A stretch of 64,000 bases of DNA from Botryotinia globosa (lineage: Eukaryota; Ascomycota; Leotiomycetes; Helotiales; Sclerotiniaceae), in the NCBI GenBank assembly GCA_014898425.1, contig RCSZ01000010.1, positions 1,922,001-1,986,000 of the forward strand, read 5' to 3'. Of the stretch, positions 23,249 to 35,902 are shown piece by piece. The position numbers and the translations under genes are program-made. The notes beneath the pieces were generated by a model. It had not been told where the DNA came from and searched no databases. It worked only from the letters and a program-made list of their open reading frames with translations. The first letter of the stretch is position 1; each line of letters starts with the position of its first letter.

Positions 23249-26200
23249 ATGGCACGTCGTCCTCGTGACGATGATTATTTACATGAGCGTCTTCGTGGAC
23301 CTCGCCGTGCAGAAACATTACCTGTCCGGTTTGATGAGAACCCCACACAAATACCGGAAATTGGTGTTCACCGCAGACGCGAACAACGCCATGTTGCTGA
23401 ACCAAGTTCCTCACGCCGTATCATAGATGATGAAAATGATTATCACGATTTCTTTAATGATCAGCGGACAACCAGACCACCCAGTCGCTTTGTTTCTCCG
23501 AGTCCACCATCACCTGTCATTATTAGAAGTCGTCACAGGAGTCCGTCTACAGCATCTATCAATCATCGCAGAGACCATGCGACATCTTATTACCGCTCGG
23601 CGCCTCCTCCTGTATTCTTTCATGAAGGAGCTGATGACAAAACTTACTCGAAAAGAGCGGCTGCAAGAGAAGATCCTTACTCTACTCGTACCAGGTCTAG
23701 GGAAAGACGTCGCTCCAGATCCAGATCTCCCACCCAATTTCGATACAATGGGTCTCGAAGTTCAAGTCATGAAAGAGTGCCCAACTTAAGTAGCTATGGT
23801 GGTAGATATGGAATCCACGAAACTAAGGCTGCCGAAACCTATATCGAGTTGTTCGACCCCGAGTCTGAGGCATATTCTTTCAGGCTTTCCCGCCATAGTA
23901 AAAATGCGCTGGAGTCAGAATTGGCAGATGACTTAAATTTAGGATCTTCTGAGAAGGGAGTACCATCGCTCCCGGTTCAGAAACATAAATCATTGATAAT
24001 GCAGCGTCCTAAAATTGATAAGATAATACAATCCCATTATAACGGCGATGGAATCATGGGGGGAATGCATTCTGTCAGTTTTACGATAGCCCCTGGGCAA
24101 GCTGGATCTACTGTAAAATTGCCTTCGCCTCTTTTCACTTGGGTGTGAGTGTTTTAGTGCATGTTTTAAGACTATTACTGATGTTTCAAGTCAATTCGAA
24201 GATTCAACAATGGATTTTGATAGCTTCCATGTAAGTCTCTCGGCAAGTGCAAAGGTAAATCGTTATATGACTAATGGTTTTTTTCAGAGTAGCATATTGA
24301 ATCTAGATGGACTAAAAGAAGGTGAAAGACTTGGTATTTCTAAGATACTAGACCTCGTGAGAAGAAGATATCATAAAACATTGCAGGTCTCCAGCCGCAC
24401 TAAAGTAGGGCATATAGTTCCAAAGCTTGTACAAGAGTCGCTCCGCGATGAAACTCCATCCACGACATTCAAACCAAGGAAACTTACGTGGCTTTGTCTA
24501 CCGTACTTTTCTCTGCAAAAATACACTTCTTCGAATCTAAAGTCTTCATCTCACCCCCCAAGGACACTCTTACAAACACGGCAATCTATGACACCGAAGG
24601 AGCGTGACTTGAAGCAAGCAGTATGTCACCTACCAGATACACCAGCAGGGTCTTGCTTTCATATCGGCCAGGCTTGGTTTCTCATCCTAGACAACTGTAA
24701 ATAGAGCCAGTTCCATTCTTTTCGAGTCGTATAAGACTGACTAGACTTCTAGCTTCCATAATATCATGTGCTGGATTATCCACAGCGCAAATGACCAAAG
24801 ACTCCATTTCAATGTCTCCATTCCGGAGTGACACCTCTAATTCACCGATGCATACGCTTCTGGTGTCAGACTCTGGCTCTACATTATGGTCATTCCCCAT
24901 TGGAGAATGCACGACATGGACTGTGAGTTTATTCTATTACATTTTGAAACTCGCTCGTCTGATAGCTAATACCATCTTAGGACTTTGTAAAACATTTCTT
25001 AGAGATTTGGCCACTTGGATTTGAATTTGCGTATGATGGTCACGTAATCGCACCAAAGGATTGGCCGAGGATTTTCAAACGAGCCAAAAGCTCAAAAGTT
25101 TGCCTTCATTTTCGATTAAGGTAAGGTCTATTGAGATATAACGTATCCGGTCATTGTTAACACACTTCAGCTCAAAGCCAAAAAGGCCTCCAGCTGGAGT
25201 TCTGATAGTACCGAGTGATTTTATCGGAGGATTTGGGAAAGGAAGCCAAACCCCCGAAAAGGATGGCGCCTCTCACCAACCGGACTTGAAAAAATCAAAA
25301 GAAGATGACAATACGAAAGTCTCGGATTCTAAATCTGGCGACGCTTTGGATGCAACAGAAATGAACTATTCGGATGAGCTCCACATTTTCAACTGGATGA
25401 ACACACAAATTGACAAATCAATCATTGCAAATGTCACCAAAAAATCGGCAGCCCGTAAAGTTGCGATTATCAATGAAACTTCACTACATGATGATCTGCA
25501 GGAAATCAATAATTTCCTTTTGCGGAAAACTAACATCAAAGAAAGATTTGCATATAAAGCTAGCCCAAGGCATACAAGAAAACAGTTTTATGATATTTTG
25601 TTTGAAGTTGAAAGCAAGATTCAGACTGACCAATCGCTTCAGGCAACATACGAATTACAGGTAGAACTTGCCAATGCTGCAGAGATTTTATTTAGGTTCT
25701 TTCTATCACCACAGGATTTTGGTCCTACCACTGAAGAGTTTTGGGGTCCATTATATGAGATTATTGTAGTAAGTTGGCCACTTTTCAACTGACTCTAACA
25801 TAAGCTAATTGTTAGGCATTACTTCCGCATGGTCTGATCCAAGCAGAAGGATCTCTAGAGAATGATGATCTAAATTCTGTGCCGCAAAGGTTTTCTGATA
25901 GAGCTTGGATCGTAGATACGAGAGACGTCAAACAAATTATTGAATGGATGGCGCTCATTGGAAAGCGCATAGAAATTTTCAAAGAACTTCTGTCTGAAGT
26001 TCCAACTCTTGAGCGCTGCGAAATCGGTATCTCTGAAAAATTACCTCGAGCATGGTTACATGTACTTATGGCTCTCGCTTTTACAAAGGATATGGCCTCT
26101 TCCTGGTACACACACATGAACTTATGTCTAGATCTCATGAATGAAGGCATGAAGGAAACTCTCCAGACACTATCAAAATACCAGCTTTCGGAATATGTTG

Positions 26201-27320
26201 TTTTTGCACCCTTCGATCTGGCTTCTCTCATAACCTTTCAGCTTTCGCAAGATTTGACGGGCTCTTGTCCAGATATCTGTACGACGTATGTTGACTACAT
26301 GATATCCCTGGTAAGCGTTCCGACATAAGCAGTACTTCAACCATCTAACAAGCCACTAGGAATCTGACATTGATGCCGATCCAATCAATAGAGAGCATCA
26401 AGGTAGAATCACTGACCTGAAGCAAGAAATTTCAGTCATTCTAGAAACCCTAGAAACTCAAAGAGAAGTTATACAAAACGCTTTGCACGCTCAGTCGAGA
26501 CCAAATTTCCAGAATGCCAGATTGAATCGAGTTGTTCCTGAACACAAATATGAGTATAAACTACCAACATTTGTTGAACCTCGTACTCCAAATTACCGAA
26601 ACCACGAGCGATCAGTTTATCATGGCGACAACTACGGAGATATGGAAGTCATGACTACAGTTCCTGTAATTAATCAGTCAGCTCGCGACAACACTGGTGG
26701 AGTACAAGGTCTCCTCTTTCGAGAAAGCCTCGCACTTATTGATGAGCGTATCGAAGTATTTCGTGATATTAACGGTCGCGCTATGTACCTCGAGGATTGG
26801 GTAATATCTTCCCTCACATTCACGAGTTCTTGTAATATCAGAGACAACTACTAATGCGATGGCTTAGAATCTTCGAAGTATCGATACAAATAAAGATAGA
26901 CAAGAAACTGCCGTCTATGCATTCACAATCGTAACGATCATCTTCCTGCCACTAAGCACTGTCGCTTCCATTCTTGGCATGAACACCAACGATGTGCGCA
27001 ACATGGAAGTCACACAATGGGTATTCTGGGTGATTGCTATTCCTATTACGATAATCATCATAGTTTTGGTGTTAATATGGTCCGACGAGTGGTACAATTT
27101 CTGGGCTGGATTTAAAAATCTATGGGGAAGGAAGACAAAGCAGAGGCGCGTACGTTTACCAGATGAATATACTAGGCCGGAGAAGAAATCCGGATTCGCT
27201 TTTGCGCCTACAGCAAGAGCAAGTGGGATTTATCACGGGCACTATCCCCCACCACCGGGACCTTTCCTGAGACCGAGAAAGTCGCGTGCGGTGTTTGATG
27301 ACGTACCTTTGCCGTATTGA
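23249..27320 (+). CDS. CorA-like Mg2+ transporter family protein (fungal long form)
   Basis: Nine exons: 23249-24144, 24191-24230, 24288-24696, 24753-24922, 24981-25120, 25171-25768, 25816-26310, 26360-26800 and 26868-27320. They give 1213 aa. Every intron (46-67 bp) has GT...AG ends, and the phases join without a break. The ATG has a good fungal context, with an in-frame stop 36 bp upstream. Residues up to about 200 are basic, with an RS-rich stretch (RSRERRRSRSRSP). The central part is soluble. The C-terminus has the CorA pair of membrane helices, about 1080-1099 and 1115-1135, with the signature GMN at 1100-1102 just after the first. A Pro-rich tail follows (YPPPPGPFLRP). CorA proteins are pentameric divalent-cation channels. 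Such long fungal relatives are common, but their substrate and location are unproven. The exon structure is inferred by eye. Confidence 0.9.
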
Positions 27321-27911
27321 CGAGTTGTTATATGAGTTTGCATATCAATTATTTGTTTTATATATCCTTCTCTTTGATCTATCATTTCGTCGTGTTCGCT
27401 ACTCTTTACCCTCATCAGGGTTTCCAGGACTTCAAAATGCAATCCAACTTGAGAGTTCCTAGGTCTCAAAACATTGCATATATCTTTTGAGATCTCATGA
27501 GTAATGCACTTTAAATGCCCCATTTTTGGATTGCAGTCCGGTCCACCAGAAATTCTAGTAGTTACACAAGCCTGTTTTCTGTGCTTTGGCATGCAAGATT
27601 GAGTTTTGTCTTCCTTTTCAATTTCTTCATTGAATATCCTAGATTTTGATCTAAATACTTTCAGGGGGTATTCCCAGCTATATAGCTGGTCCTTGTTTAT
27701 ATGTCTATCCTCTCGCATGCGGAGACGCCGTAATGTCGTAATATATCCAACTGGATATCCTTTCCCCGAAATCCAGACGTTGCTTTTGCAGCGCCGTGCG
27801 TGCGCATACTTCCAATTCCTAGCCCATCTCGAAACGCCATTAAACCTATCCAAAATTGATCCACAAGAAGAAGAATACCCAAACTCCATATCAAACCAGC
27901 ATTTTCCATCA
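27321..27911. other. Convergent intergenic region
   Basis: Between the 3' ends of the CorA-like (+) and GT71 (-) genes. The minus frame 27997-27242 (251 codons) crosses both gene ends and has no recognisable domain, so I regard it as chance. Expected to contain both 3' UTRs. Confidence 0.55.
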
Positions 27912-29544
27912 TTACTCTCCCTTTTTTCCCTTTGTCGCCGCCTGTTTGTTGACTCCAAACATCTTTCGAATTTCCTCTTCCGCCTCCCTCGCCACAATAC
28001 CTCCCCAATGTTCCACTAATCCCTCACAAACCTCCTCAGTCCAATTGACCAAACTTTCTCCATACTGACAACCAACCCAGAGAACTTCCTCCCAAATCGT
28101 CTTTTCTAGATCATGTCCTTTAAACGTCTTCATCGTACTTTCCTTATTTCCCCACATTCTACTTCCTTTGTTTTTAGCTATCCAATCGATCATTTCAACC
28201 GGTGATAATTTAATAAGATTATGATGCATAAACACTACTTCGGCATCCTTATCTTTTCTGTAAACTGGATGTTCCTTCTGCTCCGTTTCTTCTCGGAGGT
28301 ATTCAGAATAATCATCGCTGGGGTTGTGTTGCATCATACTGGAGCCTTTAAATCCGTCGGTGGTATGATGGCCGATGATTCCATTTCTTTGTCTTACTTG
28401 ATAGTAGCTTCTTTCGAGGGCAATGGCTGCATATAACCATGTTTCCTTATCACCCTCGCCCGCATCGCATTGCGTTAATAGTGGGTAATAGAATGAGGGA
28501 CCGAATATATTGTAGTAGAGGACTAAAAGAAGGACATCGCTATGTGTACGTTTGGACATGATTACTTGACCAGATTCGGTGGTGCCGAGGGAGAGGAGAG
28601 AAGGAGGAGGAAGTCCAAGGACTTGGAAGTAGTGGGGAGATGTCGTCGCCCACCAGAAGTCGGGCCACTGCGCAGTTGTTAGCAAGTGATATTTTTGAAG
28701 AAACTTTTTAGGAAAGGAAGTTTCTCACCAGAACATAGCCATTCTGTTTGAAAACCGGTGCTCCAAACCACTCAACCGGGTCGACAATTGGGAAGTTATC
28801 TGCATCCAAAAACAACACGTCCTCAAATCTACTCAGAAGAACTGCAAATATCTTATATTGAAATTTGGAAATAGTGAGGTCTTTGTATTTTGGAATCATA
28901 ACACAGCGCGCATTAAGTGATGGTAGCACCACTTCACAGGCATGTTCATTGTAGTCCTCTGGATTCGGCATAAAGACTTCCACTGGTAATGTAGAATTTG
29001 TTCGGCGAAGCATGCGCAGCGAGACGAGTAATGCGCCGGTGAATCTCCCACCTGCTACAGTTACGATTCCTCTTGTACCAGATTTATATGGAACTAGGTG
29101 AGTCGAATTCCGTATTATTTCCACCGCAAATTCATGTGCGAGTCTTGCGGCTTCAATTTGTTCGTCGGATACTGGCGTTACATCTCGACGCTCTGTACCA
29201 TTTGTGACTTCTTCAATTCCAAGGGATCCGCCTACACATGCGGCACTTTCGGTAAGTTTTGGTGGTGCGGCTCCGTGCAGCCTGCGGACTATATCTGATA
29301 TTGTTATTTCATCTGTCGTGGGATTTACTGTAATACCGGTGGTATGGATTGGGACGTTGAGATTTGTGAGATCATCCGGTTGATTGTAACTAGTATAAGT
29401 GGTACTGATGGTGAAGCTAGAGATGGGCTTCTGGAGAAAGACAGGAGTTTCTAAAGACCATAATTGATCTCGAAGGGCAAGATATAAAACGAAGATGACA
29501 ATGATGATTATGGTGATCCTTTTAGATAGAGAACTGGCCAACAT
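27912..29544 (-). CDS. Alpha-mannosyltransferase, GT71 family (Mnn2/Mnn5-like)
   Basis: Two exons, 29544-28729 and 28667-27912, give 523 aa. The 61-bp intron (GTGAGA...GCTAAC...CAG) is phase 0. I start at ATG 29544; the frame is open slightly further upstream but without an ATG. Residues 10-24 are a hydrophobic signal anchor, as in type II Golgi enzymes. The glycosyltransferase core shows VLFLDADNFPIVDP with the DxD-type metal/nucleotide-sugar motif at about 247-249, followed by WPDFWWATTSP at the start of exon 2. GT71 enzymes add alpha-1,2-mannose branches to mannan or N-glycan outer chains in the Golgi using GDP-mannose. Length is normal for the family. The C-terminus is Lys-rich and not conserved. 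The acceptor is inferred from family only. Confidence 0.93.
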
Positions 29545-31024
29545 CTTGAATATCAAATGATGCTGTTGTGAAAGATACGAATGTACGCCGAGAAGAGAAT
29601 ACTACATTACCAGTACGAAAGTATGGTAGGAATCGGGGGTGAATAAGAATTTTGTAAGATCTTACATATCAACAGCTAATGATAAAGTGGAGGAACGTGG
29701 ATTGAACTAGAGTGAATATCTCAGGCCCGTCAACGATCATGATTAGGGAAGTAATGAACTTGATTTAATTAAGTTTAGACTTGAAAAGTCAAGGTCCTAG
29801 CACAAGCCTGTCATTAGACCTATCGTCCGATATGCCTGGCTGATACGATGTTATATCAAAAAAGGAGACATCGGGAATTTCATTGGTGATGTGGGATGAG
29901 ATAAGACGAATCAATTTCGACGGCACAATTCGTGATAATTCATAACAGCACAACTCACCGGCGCCACCACTTATGACCGTTGAAATAAAGTTTTTTATGA
30001 TACCGAAGTTCTGGTGAGAGAGGGAGCCGGACGCTAGTCAAGGGGCAGGATCGTACTAGAAGTCAAGAGATGTACGAATCAGGGTAGAGAACGCGACGAA
30101 CTATCCCAATCACAGCAAATTACTCTCATGCCCTAAAATTCTAAGCTTTTTTAATCCCACGCCTCTTGGATTCCATCTCAAGATGACAGATTCTAGCTCT
30201 TGCTGATCAGATTTAAGTTCTACGAAAACGAAAATGAAGATAATCAATCACATGGCCTTCCAGCTACTTTAGAATCTCCCATTCTACCACGGCATCTATT
30301 CATATCACTAAATCCATTTTGCTAATATGGAATGCATCATTACATTATAGAGTATGGCTAGTGATGACTAGAATCCGAGTTTCTGAATACGAAATACGTA
30401 AAATCTAAGGGATATGAGAGTAACATATGCATCGATTTTGGTGCATGAGAGTGGAAGATTCTAGGGGAAAAGAGCAATTGCCGAGCTATTTATAATTTGA
30501 CGTCAATTTTAAGCGGTCGATCTTCTAGTGTATCTCTTGGCACAACAACTTCGTATTTAACCTCTTCTTTCTCATCTCATCATTGGATTCTCATAGAAAC
30601 TAAACTTCTTTATGTGGGGTTAGACGAGCTCGATTTTGATACGAGTTAAGCTATAAAACTCCACCAGAAATGCACCTGTCGTATTCTTGTTGCCGTCATA
30701 GTCTTAGGGCCTACTCAAGTCAAAATGATGACGGGCACAGCGGTCTTTGATGGCACGATGGTTAAACCATCTGTTGATAACGTATGACGGGCCGGCTCTC
30801 GCTTCTCAAATGTAAGGTTATCTGAAAGGAGCTAGATGACACAAATCTTCACACTAGATCATCACATGGATGCACAGGATCTATAAAACGACATCGGATT
30901 TAGATAAAGTCCAATTGCTATACAAGCCAAAGAAAATCTAGAAACCTTACATGATCCAATGGGAATTTCGGCAATTGAATTAATAATGAATTCTGAAGAT
31001 TAGGGAGTTTGGCCAACACCTAGT
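29545..31024. other. Spacer upstream of the GT71 gene
   Basis: Normal composition on the left, which should hold the GT71 promoter. No frame longer than about 60 codons with recognisable content. Composition falls toward AT after about 31060, where the inverted-repeat structure begins. Confidence 0.5.
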
Positions 31025-32025
31025 CTCGATGTGGACGGAATTCTGTGCACATTCAACAAATAAAAACACTTCCTTTATAATATCATATAATGATAGAAAA
31101 TTCATTTTATATTAAATAAAAAGTCAACAATATGTTAGCTATTATTGTTCAATTATTTTAACATTAGTTTTGAGGAAAAATATTGATTGATAATATCCCC
31201 TAGACCACTGGAAATAGGCTTCATTGTTTATAGGGTTTTATTAACCAATTAGATTATTAAGATTTCTTGAATTTAATTCAATATTTATATTTGTTTTTTG
31301 ATATATAATTCAATCAATATTTTTTTATATCAAAACTTTTAATATAATAATATATATTAGTGTAATTCTCAATCTTTTTTTTTTCAATTATAAAAAATCA
31401 AAATTTGAAATCAAAATTCAGTAATATAAAAAATATAATTGAAAAATCATTAAAATAATTGTTTTATTTAATAAGGCTTTATTATTCAAGGTATATCGTA
31501 TAAATCATTTTTGGAGCTCATTTTCAGTGGTCTAGGGGATAATAATTAAATTTAAAAAAATGTATTAGCATTCAGTGTGCATAGAATTCCGTCTACGGAG
31601 ATTGAAGGCGTAAGTCGTGTAAGCCTCATTTTTAATAAAAGTTACTGTTTTACGAAATTCTAATATCGCTTTTAATAATTTTACTAGATATTCAGTTAAT
31701 CCTTTCAAATTTTCGAAATTTGAAGCTTTTTATCCCTTTTTTCAACTTTTATAATTTTAAAGCTTTTAAAACTTTTAAAGCTTTTAATAGGTTGTAAATA
31801 TATTTAGAATAATATTTCTAAAAAGAAAAATATGAAATTTGATAAATTTGAGTGATTTTGTTAAGATTAAAATAAATTTATAATACTTTCATTATCTAAA
31901 GTTCATTATATAAATTTTCAACTAGTATAATAATATGATTGGTCAAAATCATAAAAATGGGGAAAAGCTTGGTCGCTTTTTGGTGTGTTTTACAATACTT
32001 ACGCCGTCAATCTCCGTACATCGAG
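31025..32025. repeat. Three-armed inverted-repeat structure
   Basis: Three blocks pair with each other. Block A (31025-31051) is X then Y; block B (31576-31615) is Y' then Z; block C (31997-32025) is Z' then X'. Y/Y' (31034-31051 with 31576-31593) match at 17 of 18 positions. Z/Z' (31595-31615 with 31997-32017) match at 20 of 21. X/X' (31025-31032 with 32018-32025) match over 8 bp. The two loops are AT-rich, and the first contains a MITE. It may be two adjacent foldback elements sharing an end, or a decayed composite transposon. Confidence 0.75.
31196..31539. mobile_element. MITE with TA duplication (Tc1/mariner-like)
   Basis: 344 bp. The terminal inverted repeats begin TCCCCTAGACCACTG and match at 17 of 19 positions (31196-31214 with 31521-31539). 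TA flanks both sides (31194-31195, 31540-31541). The interior is AT-rich with no reading frame. Ends and TA target fit a Tc1/mariner-derived MITE. It lies inside the first loop of the three-armed structure. Confidence 0.8.
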
Positions 32026-33488
32026 CTCTTACATTCAAGTGGAGTCAACAGTTCAAATTTTACATAGAATTAAAGAATTTCTTTCAATGAGGCTCATCTG
32101 CTCATTCATTATACACAGTGATTTGACATAAAAGTGTACACATCGTGGGGTGCTTCAAGACGAATAAACTTTGAGATTCATCAAAGTTCGTCTGAGCCCC
32201 TTCATCTCAAATGTGCTTCATATATGTCAAAAAAATTAGGCTAAAGTAGAACAAACGATTATGAATATGATTATATATTACCATCTCAGTGTTTCTGCCT
32301 CCCAGATACCGAAGTTGAAAGCATCTCTAGATACTCATTCCCTTCAGAACATCTTGATTCTTGATAAACTTCACGGAAAACCTGATCGGTGAAAAGTCGG
32401 ATGTGTATTACTTGACTATCCGAGCTCTAAAACATACCAAATTGCGGCGAGCATGTAGTTGTGGAATCTCGAAGTTTCTGATATGAAAGATCCACAGATA
32501 AAGGAGTGCCGCAGATTCTTTGAGCATTTTGATAAGGTGCTCAAGGGTGAAGAATGGTTGAAATTATATTACTCTCGGTTGCGAGACATATTGTACCCAC
32601 CATCAGAAGATTCCACTTCGTACCATACTAATATTCCCCTCCCCTTTCCCTTTTCCCTTTCCCCTTCCCCTTTCTTACTCTTGATAGAAGAAATCACGGG
32701 TGAATCGAATTTCTTCCCACCGGCCATAGTATCTCAATTTTCGAGAAGTAAGGTGAGTGGTAAGTTACACACTTGCTTTGAATTGTAATGGAGGGGGTAA
32801 CAGAATTCAGACATTTTTCCTTCTGAGAAAATGAAGACATTAATTACATCTCCGGTTCAGTAAACAGAGCGAGGTCATCTTTCCACATCATTGCTTTCTA
32901 TAATCATCAATTTTGACCAAGCGTTATATCTTCCAGTGAACATCAATACACGCACGAAGCATAGTCGTGATAATGTTATCCTTCCTGTTATCATATGAAC
33001 TACATGAATAAGTACTGTAAAAGTACTCTGTGAAAAGTTGTTACACTTTTTCTCTTCTCTTCGAATAATTGCTGGCTACAGAGACGAGACGGAATTCTAC
33101 CAGATCAATTCTCCCTGAGAAAGAAAAAGGCGTCTCAGGCTACTGTGAATCTACCCAGTCAAGAATTGCATTATTTTCATATATACAAAAGTGCCATTTC
33201 AAATTCTCAAAATAAAACACAGTATTTCCGATGGCTCAGCCTGCAGCTCATGGTATGGTTACAGCTTTGAGATTCTGGACATATTGTTATTGATTTCATA
33301 AACTGATTATCTTGAAACTATTTAATAAATAAATCATTTTAATATCCGAAATACTGTTAATATTGAGAAAGGATTGAACATTTTGAAGTTTCTAATCTTT
33401 GAACCACAGTCCGGACTATCGGACGCTGTGATCAGACACAGTCGAGAAGCTGCACCTATTGAAGATTTATTCGAAATCATTCCACGTT
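32026..33488. other. Spacer with one unassigned reading frame
   Basis: The only frame of note is 32483-32788 (+), which begins MKDPQIKECRRFFEHFD and looks coding-like for about 50 residues before turning into a Pro/Phe/Ser-rich repeat. Upstream in the same frame there is a stop close by and no clear splice acceptor. I do not recognise a family; it may be an exon or relic of a lost gene. Confidence 0.35.
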
Positions 33489-34007
33489 TCAAGGGCTTCT
33501 CCCTCCTCGTTTCGGCTGTGGGAATACACCTTTCAAGCCGTAAAGTCCTCCTGCAACAGGAGGTGGGATTATGATTCTGAGAGGACGTTGAGGTTGAACC
33601 GGATGCGGCTGGGGAGGCTGCTGTGGTCTGACAGGCTGCGGCTGGATAGGCTGAGGAGTGTTCAGACCGGTCTGAGGCGGTTGACGAGAACGATCATATT
33701 GTGATGATTTTGGGAACTGTCGATCTGCTGGCGGGGTAGCTTGCTTCCCACTAGTCTTACGTACAGCCGGTGAAGGCACTTCAGGCGGAATATGGCTAGC
33801 TCGGGCCCCAAGTGCCCCATTGCGATATGGGGGGATTGTAGGCGGAGAAACTAAGGGGTGAGCTCTCCTAGAATGACGCGAAGTGTGCTTGCTAGGACCG
33901 GACCATCCCTTTCCTCGGTTCCCCCAGTAATAGAGGCCCGCGAGACCACATACGGTACCTACAACCACAACCACAAGAATGGTACCAATCGTCGTAGATG
34001 ATGGCAT
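33489..34007 (-). CDS. Hypothetical single-pass membrane protein, Pro/Gln-rich
   Basis: 172 aa from ATG 34007. I prefer this to the longer open frame because it places a hydrophobic helix (TTIGTILVVVVVGTVCGLAG, about 5-24) at the N-terminus. The next residues are YYWGNRGKGW, then a basic and Ser-rich segment and a Pro/Gln-rich region with PQP/RPQ repeats at about 120-148. The C-terminus is Gly/Lys/Arg-rich. No enzyme domain is visible and no family is recognised. The composition suggests a membrane-anchored, disordered protein. It is the last gene before the right AT-rich block. Codon composition is normal, which supports a real gene, but there is no homology evidence. Confidence 0.55.
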   Translation of the reverse strand: MPSSTTIGTILVVVVVGTVCGLAGLYYWGNRGKGWSGPSKHTSRHSRRAHPLVSPPTIPPYRNGALGARASHIPPEVPSPAVRKTSGKQATPPADRQFPKSSQYDRSRQPPQTGLNTPQPIQPQPVRPQQPPQPHPVQPQRPLRIIIPPPVAGGLYGLKGVFPQPKRGGRSP

Positions 34008-34800
34008 TTTCGACGTATGCAAGAGTTTATTTATTTTTCGTGGGCTATACGATGAGTGGTGGGAAGCTTGATTCACTATATATATACACGGCACATCACG
34101 ATGAGTCTGATCAAGAATTGTCTATCTTCATATACACCAAATCATTTTTGACTTCATAAAGTACTCATACGATGACCAGAGAATCGTGTCTTGTGAAAAC
34201 AGTTTTCAAAAGTTTGTGCTACTTGCTCTCCAGGATTAGGTGGTACGTAAGATTCACAACTCGTTGGCCTCTAGATAATCTTGACAACAAACACTTAATC
34301 ATCTTTGTCTGATCGAATTCTTACAGACAAGGGAAATGACCTGTAAAACGTTCTCCGAGTGTATTGCTTCCATCATTCTCCTTGGATTCTGGGAATGTTA
34401 CCTAGATTATAGACTCAGAGAACCAAGTGGGATATCAGTACAGAAATCACCTATTCATTCTATCAGTGGGTAATTCTGGACTCCATCTCATCTACATATA
34501 ACCTTTGTAAAACTATTATTGATATTATTATCACCATTATATAAGGAGAGAAAGGGGTAAATAAAAGAAGATATTCACAATGCAATACAATAATTGATTG
34601 ATTAATCATAACAACCTGGGGATCTCAAGGGTTACACGGCTGAAGTGATTGATATAACCGTAGATCAGAGTAATCATGTTAACCACTTAGAAGCGCTCTA
34701 ATTCTTGTTATCAAAGTATTTAGGCTTGAATGACATTGCTTGATTTTCAACTCAGTCGAATTGTCGAATATCATGAATTATATCCCGGAACTCTTTATAG
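34008..34800. other. Right border of the gene island
   Basis: Should contain the promoter of the gene at 34007-33489. Composition drops to AT-rich by about 34,830. No other reading frame is supportable. Confidence 0.5.
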
Positions 34801-34845
34801 TAACCGATATCCCTACATCTTGCATAACCCTACATTTTGCACAAT
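34801..34845. repeat. Orphan terminal repeat of the TIR transposon family
   Basis: TAACCGATATCCC followed by two CCCTACAT-type subrepeats matches the termini at 36696-36738 (same orientation) and 38105-38149 (inverted). No partner end was found for it. It marks the exact start of strongly AT-rich sequence. Confidence 0.75.
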
Positions 34846-35751
34846 TTTTAGAATCTTAAAAAATATCAATTACAAAATTTATATTGAATCTCGTATTAAT
34901 GGTATTGAATTATATTGAATTATATATAATAAGTAATAATTCAAATTAAAATTGAAAAGAAATCTAATATAATTATTATTATAAAATTTTATAATGTTGA
35001 TTATTTTATATTATATTGGTAATATAAAGGGTAAATAATTTCTTGTATTTTTGTTTATAAAAATATTTATCAATATTTTAATAAAAAACAAAAAGAGGAT
35101 TCGATTAATCAAATTAATAAACTAATATAAAGATTTATACTTTCTATAAATTATACAATTAAAAATCTAATAGAAAAAATTATAAATTCGTTTTAAAAGT
35201 TGATATTTCTAATATATTGATAATTTATATATTAAAGCTAATAATAATAATTATTTTAAATATTTTTATAAACTAATTAATACTATTTTCGATTTATTAT
35301 TGATTTATATTATATAAAGCTTTTATTAATCTTTCTTTTTTATTTATTTAATTAATAAAAACAATTACAAAATATAATATATTATTAAAGAATATATATA
35401 ATTAAAATAAAAAAGCTTTATAATTAAATTGATATATTTTATAAAAAGGATAATAAATACTAGTATTTATAAAAAAGAAAAAGTGATAAAAACTATATAA
35501 AATAAATCTCGAGAGTTTATTAGTCTTTTAGTATATATTTATATTATTTATTCTATTATATAAAAAGGAGTCAAAGGATTTTTAAAATATATAAATTAAT
35601 AAAGTAAAGGAGAGGAATAAAGTTAATTTTAGAATTTTAAATAATGAATAGTTATTTAATACTTTTGATTTAATATGGCTTTAAAAAGTATTTCAATATT
35701 ATATATATTTAAAAGTAGATAAAGAATATTGTTTATTTATTATAAATGATT
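34846..35751. other. AT-rich degenerate DNA
   Basis: Nothing recognisable beyond RIP-like AT-rich sequence. Probably the interior of an old element whose end is 34801-34845. Confidence 0.5.
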
Positions 35752-35902
35752 TGTTACAATATATATGTGATCGCGTTCGATCGGAGCTAGTATAGCACTA
35801 AGCTTTGAGTCGATCGTATATATAGTTTTGTAGTATACTCTTTTTAGCTTTATAGCTTTTAATTCTAAAATTGATCTTTAAATGTTCATTGGATTTGTTA
35901 TA
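35752..35902 (+). repeat. LTR, family C, left copy
   Basis: 151 bp. Begins TGTTACAATAT; retains GATCGCGTTCGATCGGAGC near the start where the other copy is decayed to AT. Ends TTATA for the original CACA-type terminus. Confidence 0.85.

Noticed and set aside
27242..27997. 251-codon minus-strand frame between CorA-like and GT71 genes
   Set aside because: It crosses the 3' ends of both genes in shadow frames, starts and ends without context, and has no recognisable motif.
34811..34838. Possible telomere-like CCCTA repeats
   Set aside because: The CCCTA copies are separated by CATCTTG and recur as an inverted pair at 36696/38149; they are transposon ends, not telomeric repeats.
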